Source: Pochonia chlamydosporia 170
Lineage: Eukaryota > Ascomycota > Sordariomycetes > Hypocreales > Clavicipitaceae
DNA: 24,685 nucleotides
Assembly (NCBI RefSeq): GCF_001653235.2
Contig: NW_019154054.1
Location: 1 to 24,685, forward strand
Reading direction: 5' to 3'
Below are positions 1-7,307 of the stretch, one piece after another; the first letter of the stretch is position 1, and every line of letters begins with the position of its first letter. Below the pieces are notes generated by a model. That model saw only the letters and a program-made list of their open reading frames with translations, did not search any database and was not told where the DNA came from. Both the position numbers and the translations under genes were made by a program.

Positions 1-38
1 CCAGCACCTAAATCGGAAAATGCAATCCGTTTTGCAAC

Positions 39-386
39 ATGGCAGAGTTCAGCTTACTTATTGCCCGGGCTGAAAAGCGCATGGCAGAGAACGTCAGAGA
101 AAAAGATAGGATTATTTTTGGTATTGGTGAGCTCGATAGGGAAATGGCCAAAACTACTCGGGTTTTGGCGGAAATGGAGATAAAGAGAGCGGCTGCGCAG
201 TTTGCCAGACCTAGGACGGCAGAATTAGATGCTGACTTGAAGTCCTTGAATTATTACGTTTCAACCCTGACAGAGTCCTTGAAGGCGTTGCAACGTTTTA
301 GGTTGGCTTATGTGTTGAAGGTGAAGGAGCTAGATGAGAGGCTGCAAGGAGACAGGAGTGTGGTTCAATTCTGTAGTGATCATTGA
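39..386 (+). CDS. hypothetical small predicted helical protein
   Basis: Open frame of 115 codons from ATG at 39; an in-frame TAA at 9-11 limits any unspliced extension upstream. The product is rich in K, E, R, L and A with a heptad-like spacing of hydrophobic residues (residues 5-60 and 66-105), suggesting two alpha helices or a coiled coil. There is no signal peptide, membrane segment or recognisable motif. I do not recognise the family. It could be a complete small protein or the last exon of a gene that begins outside the window. An antisense frame (298-591) overlaps its 3' end but has no features of a gene. Confidence 0.35.
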   Translation: MAEFSLLIARAEKRMAENVREKDRIIFGIGELDREMAKTTRVLAEMEIKRAAAQFARPRTAELDADLKSLNYYVSTLTESLKALQRFRLAYVLKVKELDERLQGDRSVVQFCSDH

Positions 387-618
387 GAGATTGAGCACAG
401 TGACAAAGTTGTCGGATAAAACTGCCTCTGTTGATAGAACAAGCAAACTTGGTGTAAATGCTGGCTGTCATGACGTCGGCTATGAGAACTGAGAATAGCC
501 GGAAAAAGCAATTATACTTATGCTTCGGACGAAAGGAAGTTTTATTTAAAAAACGGCTGTAGAGAATGGTGTCTAAGTAGAATTGACACACAATAGTGAT
601 TGTACTATAGTGTCTACC
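387..618. other. intergenic, no feature seen
   Basis: Mixed-composition sequence between the small ORF and the terminus of the hAT relic at 619. No gene, repeat or structured element was recognised. The 8 bases before the terminus (611-618, TGTCTACC) would be one copy of a hAT target-site duplication, but the partner copy is not visible. Confidence 0.4.
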
Positions 619-1011
619 CAGTGATCCGTTTGGATTGGATTGGAGCTGGATCCGACTTTGGCTCCAGTCCAGTCCAGAATTTGGCGGGAGGCGATCCAGG
701 AGCGCCAGTGCAGGATCCAGTAAGAAAGTTTGACTATTCTGCTAATTTACATAAGGCGATTTATTACCCTCATCTGTGGCATCTACACAAGAATCTTCCT
801 CATCTAGCCCCTCATGATCAAGGATTTGGGGCTCATATTCATCTACATCCGGCTTGTCAGTATTACCAGAATCTTCAACCTTCAAGATATTTCCCTGTGC
901 TGGTAGCTCTCCTTCAATCGCACCTATAGCCTAATCGTCAAAGGATCTGCTCGGTGGCCGTCCATACCAGGCTCGCAGACATTCGCTTGCTTCGATTATG
1001 TCTATCCCAAG
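619..1011 (-). mobile_element. hAT transposon relic, 3' end only
   Basis: The plus-strand sequence beginning at 619 (CAGTGATCC) shares its first eight bases with the termini of the adjacent hAT at 1012-3811. It is followed by subterminal GGATT/GGATCC/TCCAGTCCAG repeats typical of hAT ends. Inward of it, on the minus strand, lies the C-terminal coding end of a hAT transposase (742-1011). The relic is cut exactly where the intact hAT begins (1012), so only about 390 bp of the element's 3' end survives. Its 5' portion is not found beyond 3811, where pogo sequence lies instead. Confidence 0.7.
742..1011 (-). pseudogene. hAT transposase C-terminus, truncated
   Basis: Reading minus from 1011, the first codons give DIIEASECLRAWYGRP, which aligns with DTIEACECLRAWFGKP near the C-terminus of the transposase at 1921-3648. 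This is the end of the hAT dimerisation region. An in-frame TAG lies at 931-933; after it the frame stays open for 62 more codons of an acidic tail rich in D and E, ending in TAG at 742-744. Either the first TAG is a nonsense mutation or it is the true stop and the rest is 3' UTR. The open acidic continuation, like the acidic tail of the neighbouring intact copy, favours a mutation. All upstream domains are missing. Confidence 0.65.
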
Positions 1012-1035
1012 CAGTGATCGGAATGGTCTGGTCTG
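1012..1035 (+). repeat. hAT left terminal inverted repeat
   Basis: 24 bases identical to the reverse complement of 3788-3811, beginning CAGTGATCGGAATGG. The next bases diverge (TC against GT). Confidence 0.9.
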
Positions 1036-1069
1036 TCTTGGTCTTGGTCTGGCAATTTCTCGAGACCAT

Positions 1070-1096
1070 GGTCGGACCGGTCAGACCGGTCGGACC
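1070..1096 (+). repeat. hAT subterminal GGTCGGACC repeats
   Basis: Two GGTCGGACC units around GGTCAGACC, matching the inverted motifs at 3716-3746 near the other end of the element. By analogy with other hAT elements these are probably transposase-binding sites; this is inference. Confidence 0.6.
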
Positions 1097-1105
1097 ATCA
1101 AGTAC

Positions 1106-1113
1106 TATAAATA
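1106..1113 (+). promoter_or_regulatory. TATA box of hAT transposase gene
   Basis: TATAAATA lies just inside the left subterminal repeats and about 230 bp upstream of the first ATG of the transposase frame (1343). The position fits a core promoter; the motif alone is weak evidence. Confidence 0.4.
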
Positions 1114-1342
1114 GGTTAAGCTGAGAGGCTCATGGCGGCCGCTGGCTGAATTTTGGCCCAGAATGGTTACAAGTTTGTCTCTCTTTGCTTTTTATCTCAA
1201 AGTCCTCCTCCTCAAAAAGAAGCAATCATGCTGTATTAGGCAATATAACTGGAAACAGTTGCCTGACACAGCGTGCAACAGCTTGCTAAGATGTTGTGTA
1301 TAGAACCTGCAGCCGTAGATTCTCGTGCTTCCATTGACCGCA

Positions 1343-1924
1343 ATGTCAACTTCAACATCTCTTTCGCCGTCTCCTGCTCCTACCGTATCACCCTCTCCCA
1401 CTTCACCCGCCCAAACGCCGCCATTTAATCCCACCACGTTTTCAGCGCAGGCCCCATATCCTGAGCCGCCAGACGAGTTTGTCCAGGACCGTGTCAGGTA
1501 TGTTAAGCGCGTAATACTCGCAAATAAAGGATATCACCCGGGTTCGTCTCACATTTGGAAGTACGGCCTCCAATACGTCCGAGGCAGTGATACGAAAGAG
1601 GTGTATTACTGCCACGAATGTGCGGTTGGAAAGTACAAGCAAGAATTGTTTGTTATCAATGGTACCTCTAGAGTCAGAAATCATCTTGAGAAGAAGCATC
1701 GGATTGACTCCCAGACTGGTATCAGGAGGAAATTTTGCACCCAGAAGTCAGTACTCGATTTACAGAAAGATGCTGCAGCTTCCAGTACCTTCTTCTGGAA
1801 GGACTCGGTTGAGAAGTTCAAAGAACTTTTGATCCGCTGGATTGTATACTGCCACATTGCTTTCTTTCAACTGGAGAATCAGTATTTCCGCGAACTCCTC
1901 TTCTTTCTGAATCCGGCGTTATGA
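1343..1924 (+). CDS. hAT transposase N-terminal part, BED zinc finger
   Basis: From ATG 1343 this frame encodes about 193 residues: a Ser/Pro/Thr-rich disordered leader (first ~45 residues), then a BED-type zinc finger (CHEC about 60 codons after the leader, followed by HLEKKH, i.e. C-x2-C...H-x4-H) that would bind the terminal repeats. It then runs into helical sequence leading to the catalytic domain. It ends at TGA 1922-1924, where the next frame opens with ATG at 1921 (ATGA overlap). The protein sequence continues sensibly across the junction (NPAL then MNHLPKAARTI), so one base has probably been lost at GGCGTTATGAAC. Two-protein expression by reinitiation is a less likely alternative. 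Confidence 0.75.
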   Translation: MSTSTSLSPSPAPTVSPSPTSPAQTPPFNPTTFSAQAPYPEPPDEFVQDRVRYVKRVILANKGYHPGSSHIWKYGLQYVRGSDTKEVYYCHECAVGKYKQELFVINGTSRVRNHLEKKHRIDSQTGIRRKFCTQKSVLDLQKDAAASSTFFWKDSVEKFKELLIRWIVYCHIAFFQLENQYFRELLFFLNPAL

Positions 1925-3648
1925 ACCACCTTCCGAAGGCAGCAAGAACCATTCGAAACTGGGTGATGACTGCCTTCAAGTCAAAGAAGCAGCAGCTTAG
2001 AGAAGATCTACAAGGTTCCCGAAGCAGAGTGTCAGTGTCCTTTGATCTCTGGACGTCGCCAAACCCTTACGCTATCCTAGGCATCGTCGCCATGTGGATT
2101 GATGCTGCCGGCAAGCGAAGGTCCACAGCTTTAGGTATGCGTCGTGTCTACGGTGAGCACACTGGCGAGAATATTGGATCAATTGTTCTTGAATTACTGA
2201 AAGAATACAACATCGACGGGGACTCAATTGGATACTTCATGCTAGACAATGCCTCGTCGAATGACATTGCAGTGGAATTTATACTCAAGGAGCTATGCCC
2301 ATGGATGGACTCAAAACAGCGTCGCCATCGCCGGCTGCGCTGTCTGGGCCATATAATCAATCTCTGTTGCCAGGCGTTCCTCATGGGTCGGAACTGTGAG
2401 AAATTTCTTGCAAAGCTCGAAAAACATCATTTGCGCGGAGACTATGCAAAAGTAGAGGAGCTCTGGAAGAAATTTGGATGTTTGGGTCGGCTCCACAACT
2501 TGGTGAGATACATCCGGCTTACCCCTCAGCGTCGCGAGGAGTTTGCTACAATAGTGATCGGCGGGGATCTCTCTGCATTTGATGGGCTTGAGCTGATCCA
2601 GAATAACTCGACACGTTGGAATTCGTGGTTTCATTCAATCACACGGGCATTGAATGTGCGGGAACGTTTAGAGCTCTTCTCCGCCCGCCACGTACCTGCG
2701 AAAGGCTCTCAAGGGATTGCGAACTTCAAGCTAGATGGGCAGCACTGGTTCGAACTCGAGAAGATTGAACTCGCTCTAAGGGACTTCTATGCTGCAACTT
2801 TACTCTCCGAAGGTAGGAAAAAGTCTCTTGCCGACTGGTTTTCGACCATAGACTGCCTTCTTCGAGAGATAAACGAGACGAAGGATCATTACTATGACAT
2901 CCACACCGAGGATGACAACAATTTCACATGGACGTATCTTCAAAGCTGCGCGGACGCCGCCTGGTCGAAATGCGCGGAGTACTACAACAACCACCAACTG
3001 AATTGGCGGTGTCGATATCCCGACGACACTGACCTGCCGCCCGCCTACTACGCAGCTCAAATTCTTGACCCTTATCGAAAGTGGGCTTGGTTTAGACAAG
3101 AATGGGTTCTTCCAGGCGACAAGGAGAAGCAGGAGTGGTTTGATAACGCTCAGCTAGCCGTGAAAAAACTCTGGGAGACGGAGTATAAGGGAAGGCACAC
3201 TGTTGAGATGCTGCCATCATCAGCTCGGAAGGAGAGAGATCCGGACCCGGCCTTTGATCGTCAAAGGGAACATAAGCGTATTCGAATAGACGCCCCGGTC
3301 TCTGCAGCTGATCTGTATGAGCAATACATTTCTACAGACCGACTTCATGACGATGAGGCAGGATGTGATGAAGCCATTGCTTACTGGTTGTCCCGCTATG
3401 ACTCGCAGAGAGACCTTGCTCGCTTCGCTCTGGACATGTTTGCCATCTCACCTATGTCGGATGAGTGCGAACGTCTTTTTAGTAGTGCCAAGCTTACTGT
3501 TCTTGATCGCCGTGGCAGGCTGAAGGCTGATACTATTGAGGCGTGTGAGTGTCTAAGGGCCTGGTTTGGAAAGCCAGAGGTTGAGAACGATAGTGAGAGC
3601 GAGGACGGTAGGAATGACGACGATAGATTCAGCGTATCGCAGATGTAA
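1921..3648 (+). CDS. hAT transposase, catalytic and dimerisation domains
   Basis: 575 codons, open throughout. Recognisable hAT landmarks in order: VSFDLWTSPN (first catalytic Asp, about residue 42), GYFMLDNASSND (second Asp region, about residue 108), CLGHIINL (the CxxH motif, about residue 141), NNSTRWNSW (about residue 230), and the C-terminal hAT dimerisation domain from about residue 480 to 555 (YWLSRY...SPMSDECERLFSSAK...IEACECLRAW), with Glu in the ER-F-S motif region. An acidic tail follows. The enzyme would cut and paste the element via its terminal repeats in the nucleus. Length and motifs look intact; only the join to the N-terminal zinc-finger frame is broken. Related to the relic at 742-1011. 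Confidence 0.88.
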   Translation: MNHLPKAARTIRNWVMTAFKSKKQQLREDLQGSRSRVSVSFDLWTSPNPYAILGIVAMWIDAAGKRRSTALGMRRVYGEHTGENIGSIVLELLKEYNIDGDSIGYFMLDNASSNDIAVEFILKELCPWMDSKQRRHRRLRCLGHIINLCCQAFLMGRNCEKFLAKLEKHHLRGDYAKVEELWKKFGCLGRLHNLVRYIRLTPQRREEFATIVIGGDLSAFDGLELIQNNSTRWNSWFHSITRALNVRERLELFSARHVPAKGSQGIANFKLDGQHWFELEKIELALRDFYAATLLSEGRKKSLADWFSTIDCLLREINETKDHYYDIHTEDDNNFTWTYLQSCADAAWSKCAEYYNNHQLNWRCRYPDDTDLPPAYYAAQILDPYRKWAWFRQEWVLPGDKEKQEWFDNAQLAVKKLWETEYKGRHTVEMLPSSARKERDPDPAFDRQREHKRIRIDAPVSAADLYEQYISTDRLHDDEAGCDEAIAYWLSRYDSQRDLARFALDMFAISPMSDECERLFSSAKLTVLDRRGRLKADTIEACECLRAWFGKPEVENDSESEDGRNDDDRFSVSQM

Positions 3649-3715
3649 ATATACCTAGCTACCGACACCCATTTCCGTTTGTGTCTTCAGTCTCATCCAG
3701 CTTGTTGGTCTCGTT

Positions 3716-3733
3716 GGTCGGACCGGTCCGACC
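3716..3733. repeat. 18-bp perfect palindrome in hAT right end
   Basis: GGTCGGACCGGTCCGACC equals its own reverse complement. A further CCGGTCCGACC follows at 3736-3746. These mirror the left subterminal motifs at 1070-1096. Confidence 0.7.
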
Positions 3734-3787
3734 AACCGGTCCGACCAAAGTGGCTTGGTCTGGTTTCGCGAAATCCTCAGACCAGAC

Positions 3788-3811
3788 CAGACCAGACCAT
3801 TCCGATCACTG
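3788..3811 (-). repeat. hAT right terminal inverted repeat
   Basis: Reverse complement of 1012-1035, ending ...CCATTCCGATCACTG at 3811. The base after it (3812) already belongs to the pogo transposase fragment. Confidence 0.9.
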
Positions 3812-4244
3812 TACTAGGAGCTGGCCTGATGGCAGCATTTCCATCAAGACCAGGCACGCCATACCACTTGGCCATGTGCATCTGCCCCGAAAGAATGAGA
3901 AAGGCTGGGAGCACACGCCCTCCCGCAGAGATACTCTCAATCGCAGTGGCAGACTCTCTGTACTCAGGTAACCCGAAATAATGAGCCCTCTTCCGTCTTG
4001 TGACAATGAATTGGTCCTTTCCAACCCCAATACGGAATCCAGTCTCATCCATATTCCAGATGTCTTCCGGGGGAATCCCCTCTTCAATCAGGATAGTAGA
4101 GAGTCGTTGGAAATAGGCATTGACCGTTTCTAGATCTTCAGAAGCCTGGCGATCCGAATGCGTCTTCTTTTGAAGCCTTTTACTATACTTGTGACGTTTC
4201 AGAAAGCTTAACATATCGCCATCGCTCACCAAATTCGTCCACAA
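3812..4244 (-). pseudogene. pogo/Fot1-like transposase fragment
   Basis: The minus frame encodes the middle of a Tc1/mariner-superfamily pogo-type transposase: FLKRH (end of the DNA-binding half), a helical linker, then DIWNMDETGFRIGVGKDQ (first catalytic Asp of the DDE domain in NMDETGF), followed by SISAGG, LPAFLILSGQMH and WYGVPGLD. It stops in coding sequence at the hAT terminus (3812), losing the second Asp, third catalytic residue and C-terminus. The N-terminal helix-turn-helix is also absent. It cannot encode an active transposase. Roughly 140 of an expected 500 or more residues remain. Confidence 0.85.
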
Positions 4245-4249
4245 TCCAC

Positions 4250-4350
4250 GATTTCCACATGTGGCAGTACCTCCATGGAATGGAGTGTAGTTGATATGGA
4301 TACATATGTGAGTCCATATGTGGATTTCGTGTAGTGACTTTAAACCCTGC
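4250..4350. other. junction between pogo and MULE relics
   Basis: Contains a cluster of CATATG/CCATATG/ACATATGTG motifs (4296-4320) between the two minus-strand transposase relics. The exact join was not resolved. A minus frame here continues weakly from the MULE side (VTTRNPHMDS) but has no recognised domain. Confidence 0.3.
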
Positions 4351-4600
4351 TAGCGCCAAACTCCGCATGCCACCTGCCTTGAGGTGGCCACGTTGCCGAA
4401 GTGCAAGTGTCTATCCACCCATACTTTAACAATCATCTCCTTGTACGGGTCAAGCCAATACATTTTGATGTATCCCACCGACTCGGGATGCTCGTCGCCG
4501 TACTGCTGCTCAAACTTTGCCAAGCGATCTTTAAATATTTTCTCGTTTGGGGAAGCCACAATCGAATGCCAAGACGCGTAGAATATATGGGGGCGGTGTT
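4350..4600 (-). pseudogene. MULE-type transposase fragment
   Basis: Minus-strand residues read SWHSIVASPNEKIFKDRL, then YGDEHPESVGYIKMYWLDPYKE and WVDRHLHFGNVATSR. This matches the end of the Mutator-like (MULE, fungal Hop-like) transposase core: the WLDPYKE segment and the conserved HFGN-TSR block that normally continues as VEG-H--LK. After TSR the frame shifts (QVACGVWR then stop), and VxGMRSLA appears in another frame, so a small indel is present. The DDE residues upstream are missing. The same frame stays open upstream to ATG 4820, but that part (4601-4820) is not recognised. Confidence 0.65.
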
Positions 4601-4871
4601 GGTTGTGGCTCGCTAATGACAACATAACAAAGCAATAAATCTGCGTCAGCCATCCAAATTTTAAATCTACGATCCAGGCTGGTGGTCCGGGTTCGGTTCC
4701 CGGATCTTCTGCCGCAAGCCGCCTTCGCTTTGTGAGTGGCTGCTCTTTGATGCAGCGGAAATTAAGCATGGGTGTAATCGGGCTGAGCCGTTGATGTGCA
4801 CTCGGCTGATGCCGATGCAAATAACGCCACCAAATGAAAGTCTCACATTCAACCCTGAGCTTAGAAGTATG
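4601..4871 (-). other. possible extension of the MULE relic
   Basis: The minus frame that carries the MULE motifs stays open to 4820. Residues such as KRRRLAAEDPG and HNQHRPHIFYA are not diagnostic. Nothing else was recognised. Confidence 0.25.
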
Positions 4872-4889
4872 TAACTAGCTAGCTAGTTA
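4872..4889. repeat. 18-bp perfect palindrome
   Basis: TAACTAGCTAGCTAGTTA is its own reverse complement. It lies between the MULE relic and the 3' side of the LPMO-like gene. No role is evident. Confidence 0.5.
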
Positions 4890-5071
4890 TCTCTCTCCGA
4901 GGGCTTTGATTCTTCTTCTCTTCAATGCAATCAATTTGTTGGTTTCCAAGTACGCTTCTGGCCGAACAAACCCCGTGCCCCTTACATTTTCTCTCCTATT
5001 TCTTACGCCTAATTTGTACATATCTGAAGAAAAATTACTTAGCAGAATAGCTTAGTTAGATAGCAAAATAG
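4890..5071. other. 3' flank of the LPMO-like gene, no gene
   Basis: AT-rich sequence downstream of the minus-strand gene; it probably holds its 3' UTR. No coding or structured element was seen. Confidence 0.4.
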
Positions 5072-5093
5072 TAACCCTAATCTTACCCTAACC
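5072..5093. repeat. two telomere-like CCCTAA units
   Basis: TAACCCTAA (5072-5080) and TTACCCTAACC (5083-5093) resemble the fungal telomere unit TTAGGG on the other strand. The second overlaps the stop codon of the LPMO-like gene (5088-5090). Only two units, so chance is quite possible. Confidence 0.35.
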
Positions 5094-5552
5094 GCCGACG
5101 TTGATGTCGGCACAGTTCTCGTACTGCTCGCACGGCGTGACCTGGCAGGCCTGCCACTTCCAGCGGAGGACCCTGCGGCCAGAGATGTTGCCGGGGATGT
5201 TGACCGTCATCGGGCCGACCTTGCCTGGTGCAGCGCACTCCCGTTTCGAAGCGACAGGCTTGGCTATGTTTGCGTCGCTGAGGTCCGGTTTGAGGATGTA
5301 CACCTCACACGGCCCTACATGCGGCGCAGTGATGGTGAGGCCGAGCGTGACTTGACGGCCGACGTCGGTCACTTTGCCGGCCGGTTCGCCGCGGCAGATC
5401 TGACCTCTGACGTTAGGCGACTTGAGATCGTCTACTTTAGTGTTTGCTTTCTCGCAGCCGCGGCAGAATGGCTTCGACATAAAGCCGTGGGCAGACACGC
5501 CGGTGGCAGGAAACGCCGCGAGCGTAGCAAATACAAGAGTGAAGGAGTGCAT
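5088..5552 (-). CDS. secreted LPMO-like protein (LPMO_10/chitin-binding type 4-like)
   Basis: 154 residues from ATG at 5552. An upstream in-frame ATG at 5582 would put MLVAPPPTLT before the signal peptide and is less likely. A signal peptide (residues 1-21, ending GVSA) is followed directly by HGFMSKP. After cleavage His becomes residue 1 of the mature chain, as copper-dependent lytic polysaccharide monooxygenases require. The second His of a histidine brace would be mature His57 (TITAPHVGPC). RWKWQA and CEQYENCADINV near the C-terminus match the end of LPMO_10 domains. Eight Cys in the mature chain could form four disulfides. At about 133 mature residues it is short for an LPMO. It probably binds or oxidises chitin or another wall polysaccharide outside the cell; CAZy family and activity are not settled. 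Single exon. Confidence 0.72.
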   Translation of the reverse strand: MHSFTLVFATLAAFPATGVSAHGFMSKPFCRGCEKANTKVDDLKSPNVRGQICRGEPAGKVTDVGRQVTLGLTITAPHVGPCEVYILKPDLSDANIAKPVASKRECAAPGKVGPMTVNIPGNISGRRVLRWKWQACQVTPCEQYENCADINVGG

Positions 5553-5582
5553 CGTTAGCGTGGGAGGAGGGGCAACTAGCAA

Positions 5583-6353
5583 CGCACAGCGTTTAGAGAG
5601 CTAAGAGGGAAGGACCGACGAGGACTACAGGCGGCTGAAGCGCGGAAACTAGTGGGATTGTGGAGGGCAGGCGGACTGGCTGGTTCGTTGAAGTCAGGTG
5701 GTGACAGAGGGCTGGCAAGCAGTGAGGGTATTTATTCTCGTCGAGTCGCAAAACGCCGCCGTTGCCCGAGGACTTAAACAAGGGAAAGGTCCTCATGAAG
5801 GTCTAGACTGGTAGGCGCAGCAACTACCATTCGACTGGCAGCCCTGGAAACGGCCATCACAACCTGAGCCGACGATGACACGACGGTGGGTGGACCAGAC
5901 TGGTCTCGATGGTGTCTTACATTGGTTTCGCCGCTAACAGGCGGGAGTGCCTAAACCTTGTTGCTTGAATCTTGCTAGTTACCTGCATCGCAATTTGACG
6001 AGTCAAGGCCCTGGACCGTTCTCGAACGGTACCCTGAAACAATAAATTGGCAGCTCGCTTTCGTTGGCTAAAAAAAAAAGGACGGTTTCAATATAATGCC
6101 GACTGAAAACTGCGGCTGGTTTCAGCCGCAGGAATCAAAGAAGCTATGTTCATTTAGTTATCTAACTTATCTTATAATACTAAAACCTCACGATGTAGTC
6201 CACGGGGCAATGGCCCACTTCTGTCTCCGAAACTAGCCCGCCGGTCTGACGTCAACCTGGCGTCAAACATCTCCGCCGAAAATAATGGAATCCAGATCCA
6301 ATGAAGGTCATTTAATGCTGGCCATCCAAGCTATTTGTGAAAGGCCTCTAGAG
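5583..6353. other. gene-free stretch upstream of the LPMO-like gene
   Basis: Presumably contains the promoter of the minus-strand LPMO-like gene; GAATAAATAC on the minus strand near 5728-5737 is a possible TATA element. ACCGTTC/GAACGGT arms occur near 6016-6031 and a 22-bp hairpin at 6110-6131. No coding sequence was recognised. Confidence 0.35.
6110..6131. repeat. perfect 9-bp-arm hairpin
   Basis: CTGCGGCTG, loop GTTT, CAGCCGCAG. Short, GC-rich and isolated in AT-rich sequence. No T-run follows and no role is assigned. Confidence 0.45.
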
Positions 6354-6493
6354 AGTTGATTCAACTAACTAATCCCTATGCTGTTTACTATTAAGATAGG
6401 GAAGAAGGAAGGACTCTATATATGAGCCTATATATACTGCAACATTATGTATATCTTCTCAATACCCCCCCATAGAAGATTCTAGAATCAACT
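6354..6493. mobile_element. possible solo LTR relic
   Basis: A 140-bp stretch bounded by AGTTGATTC and its reverse complement GAATCAACT, with TATATA-type motifs inside (about 6416-6436) and no coding capacity. The size, terminal inverted repeats and TATA motifs resemble a small copia LTR. Flanking pentamers (TAGAG and TGCCA) do not match, so no target duplication supports it. Its AGTTG...CAACT ends resemble those of the insertion at 20303-20494. Confidence 0.35.
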
Positions 6494-6539
6494 TGCCATT
6501 AGGAGTTGAAGATAGGCGGCACAGCCGCCGTTCAAGCGG

Positions 6540-6630
6540 CTTGCCCCGTTACACTATTAATCAAAATCTGGAATTAAGTATTAGAGCTACTGCAAGGATC
6601 TATGATGTCTCTCGAAAAAAAGTGTATTTC
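6540..6630 (+). pseudogene. possible pogo transposase N-terminal helix-turn-helix relic
   Basis: The plus frame through 6493-6732 contains NLELSIRATARIYDVSRKKV, resembling the helix-turn-helix of fungal pogo transposases (the pattern LSIR-AARIY-V). The sequence before and after is not transposase-like, so only about 25 recognisable residues remain. It is unlikely to be a functional gene; the similarity is by eye and short. Confidence 0.35.
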
Positions 6631-6639
6631 TTCATCACT

Positions 6640-7307
6640 CCTAGAAATCTTTGTGCACTATCCCATTCCACGAATCCGCACCATGAAGCTCATCTCCACT
6701 CTTCCAGTTGTCCCCACCCTCGCAGTTTCTAGTAATTACTGCCATCAATGGAGCATCACCTCCGAGTCATGGCGTTAGTTGCTAAAACAGTGTTGTTCTA
6801 TAAATTTGACCTGGAACATATGCTTGTACGTGGCTGAGTCCAATGACTCAGTCTGTTTATCGTAGCCTAAGGTCTACAGCGCGCAATGACCGGGCCTCTA
6901 GCTGAGAGGAAATGATGGCGTAACAGGCCACTAACTGAGATGTGGACTAGAGAACTGGAGTAACTTAGTACTTTAGATGCTGCAGGCATGCTCACGAGTG
7001 TCGCGCAAATGCCGATCGACAATGGAGCTGCGTGCATTTCAAGCACTATGGCGCAGCCTTGGACTGGTTATAGAACAATGATTGTTCTACTTTTAGTATA
7101 GCCATACTATGACAAGACAATACTTGCTACGTCTCTGGGTTTACCTTCAAAAGTGCAAAAGAGGTTATTAAAGCCCAGTTTTGGTCTCTCTTACCTTCGT
7201 ATACCCGCTATGGCTTCCCTCCTATATCGAGGGCTTTTTGATCACATAGTTACAACCTTCTCGCTCATCCCGCAGCAAAATTCTGGGGCCACGACAGTGT
7301 CATTTGA
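6640..7307. other. gene-free stretch
   Basis: No coding sequence was recognised. A 19-bp odd-centre palindrome TAGAACAATGATTGTTCTA lies at 7071-7089. The 3' part would be the promoter of the two-exon gene at 7308. Confidence 0.35.

Larger units (their letters stand above)
1012..3811 (+). mobile_element. near-complete hAT transposon
   Basis: A 2,800-bp element bounded by perfect 24-bp terminal inverted repeats (1012-1035 and 3788-3811), starting CAGTGATCGGAATGGTCTGG. Subterminal GGTCGGACCGGT motifs follow at both ends (about 1070-1096 and 3716-3746), likely transposase-binding sites. It carries one transposase gene in two overlapping frames (1343-1924 and 1921-3648) and a TATA box at 1106-1113. 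hAT elements normally make an 8-bp target duplication, but the flanks here (ATCCCAAG on the left, TACTAGGA on the right) do not match, and they belong to two different older transposons. The element or its surroundings were therefore rearranged after insertion. Confidence 0.9.

Noticed and set aside
298..591. Minus-strand open frame of 97 codons
   Set aside because: It overlaps the more regular plus-strand helical ORF and shows no protein-like features.
600..929. Plus-strand open frame of 109 codons
   Set aside because: It has no ATG at its start and is antisense to the hAT terminus and transposase tail, which explain the sequence better.
4687..4703. tRNA T-arm-like hairpin (CCGGG, TTCGGTT, CCCGG)
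   Set aside because: The loop lacks the conserved A58 and no acceptor, D or anticodon arms can be built around it; it lies inside the open minus frame next to the MULE relic.
7071..7089. 19-bp palindrome TAGAACAATGATTGTTCTA as a possible operator
   Set aside because: More than 200 bp from the nearest gene start with no second copy; kept only as a note.
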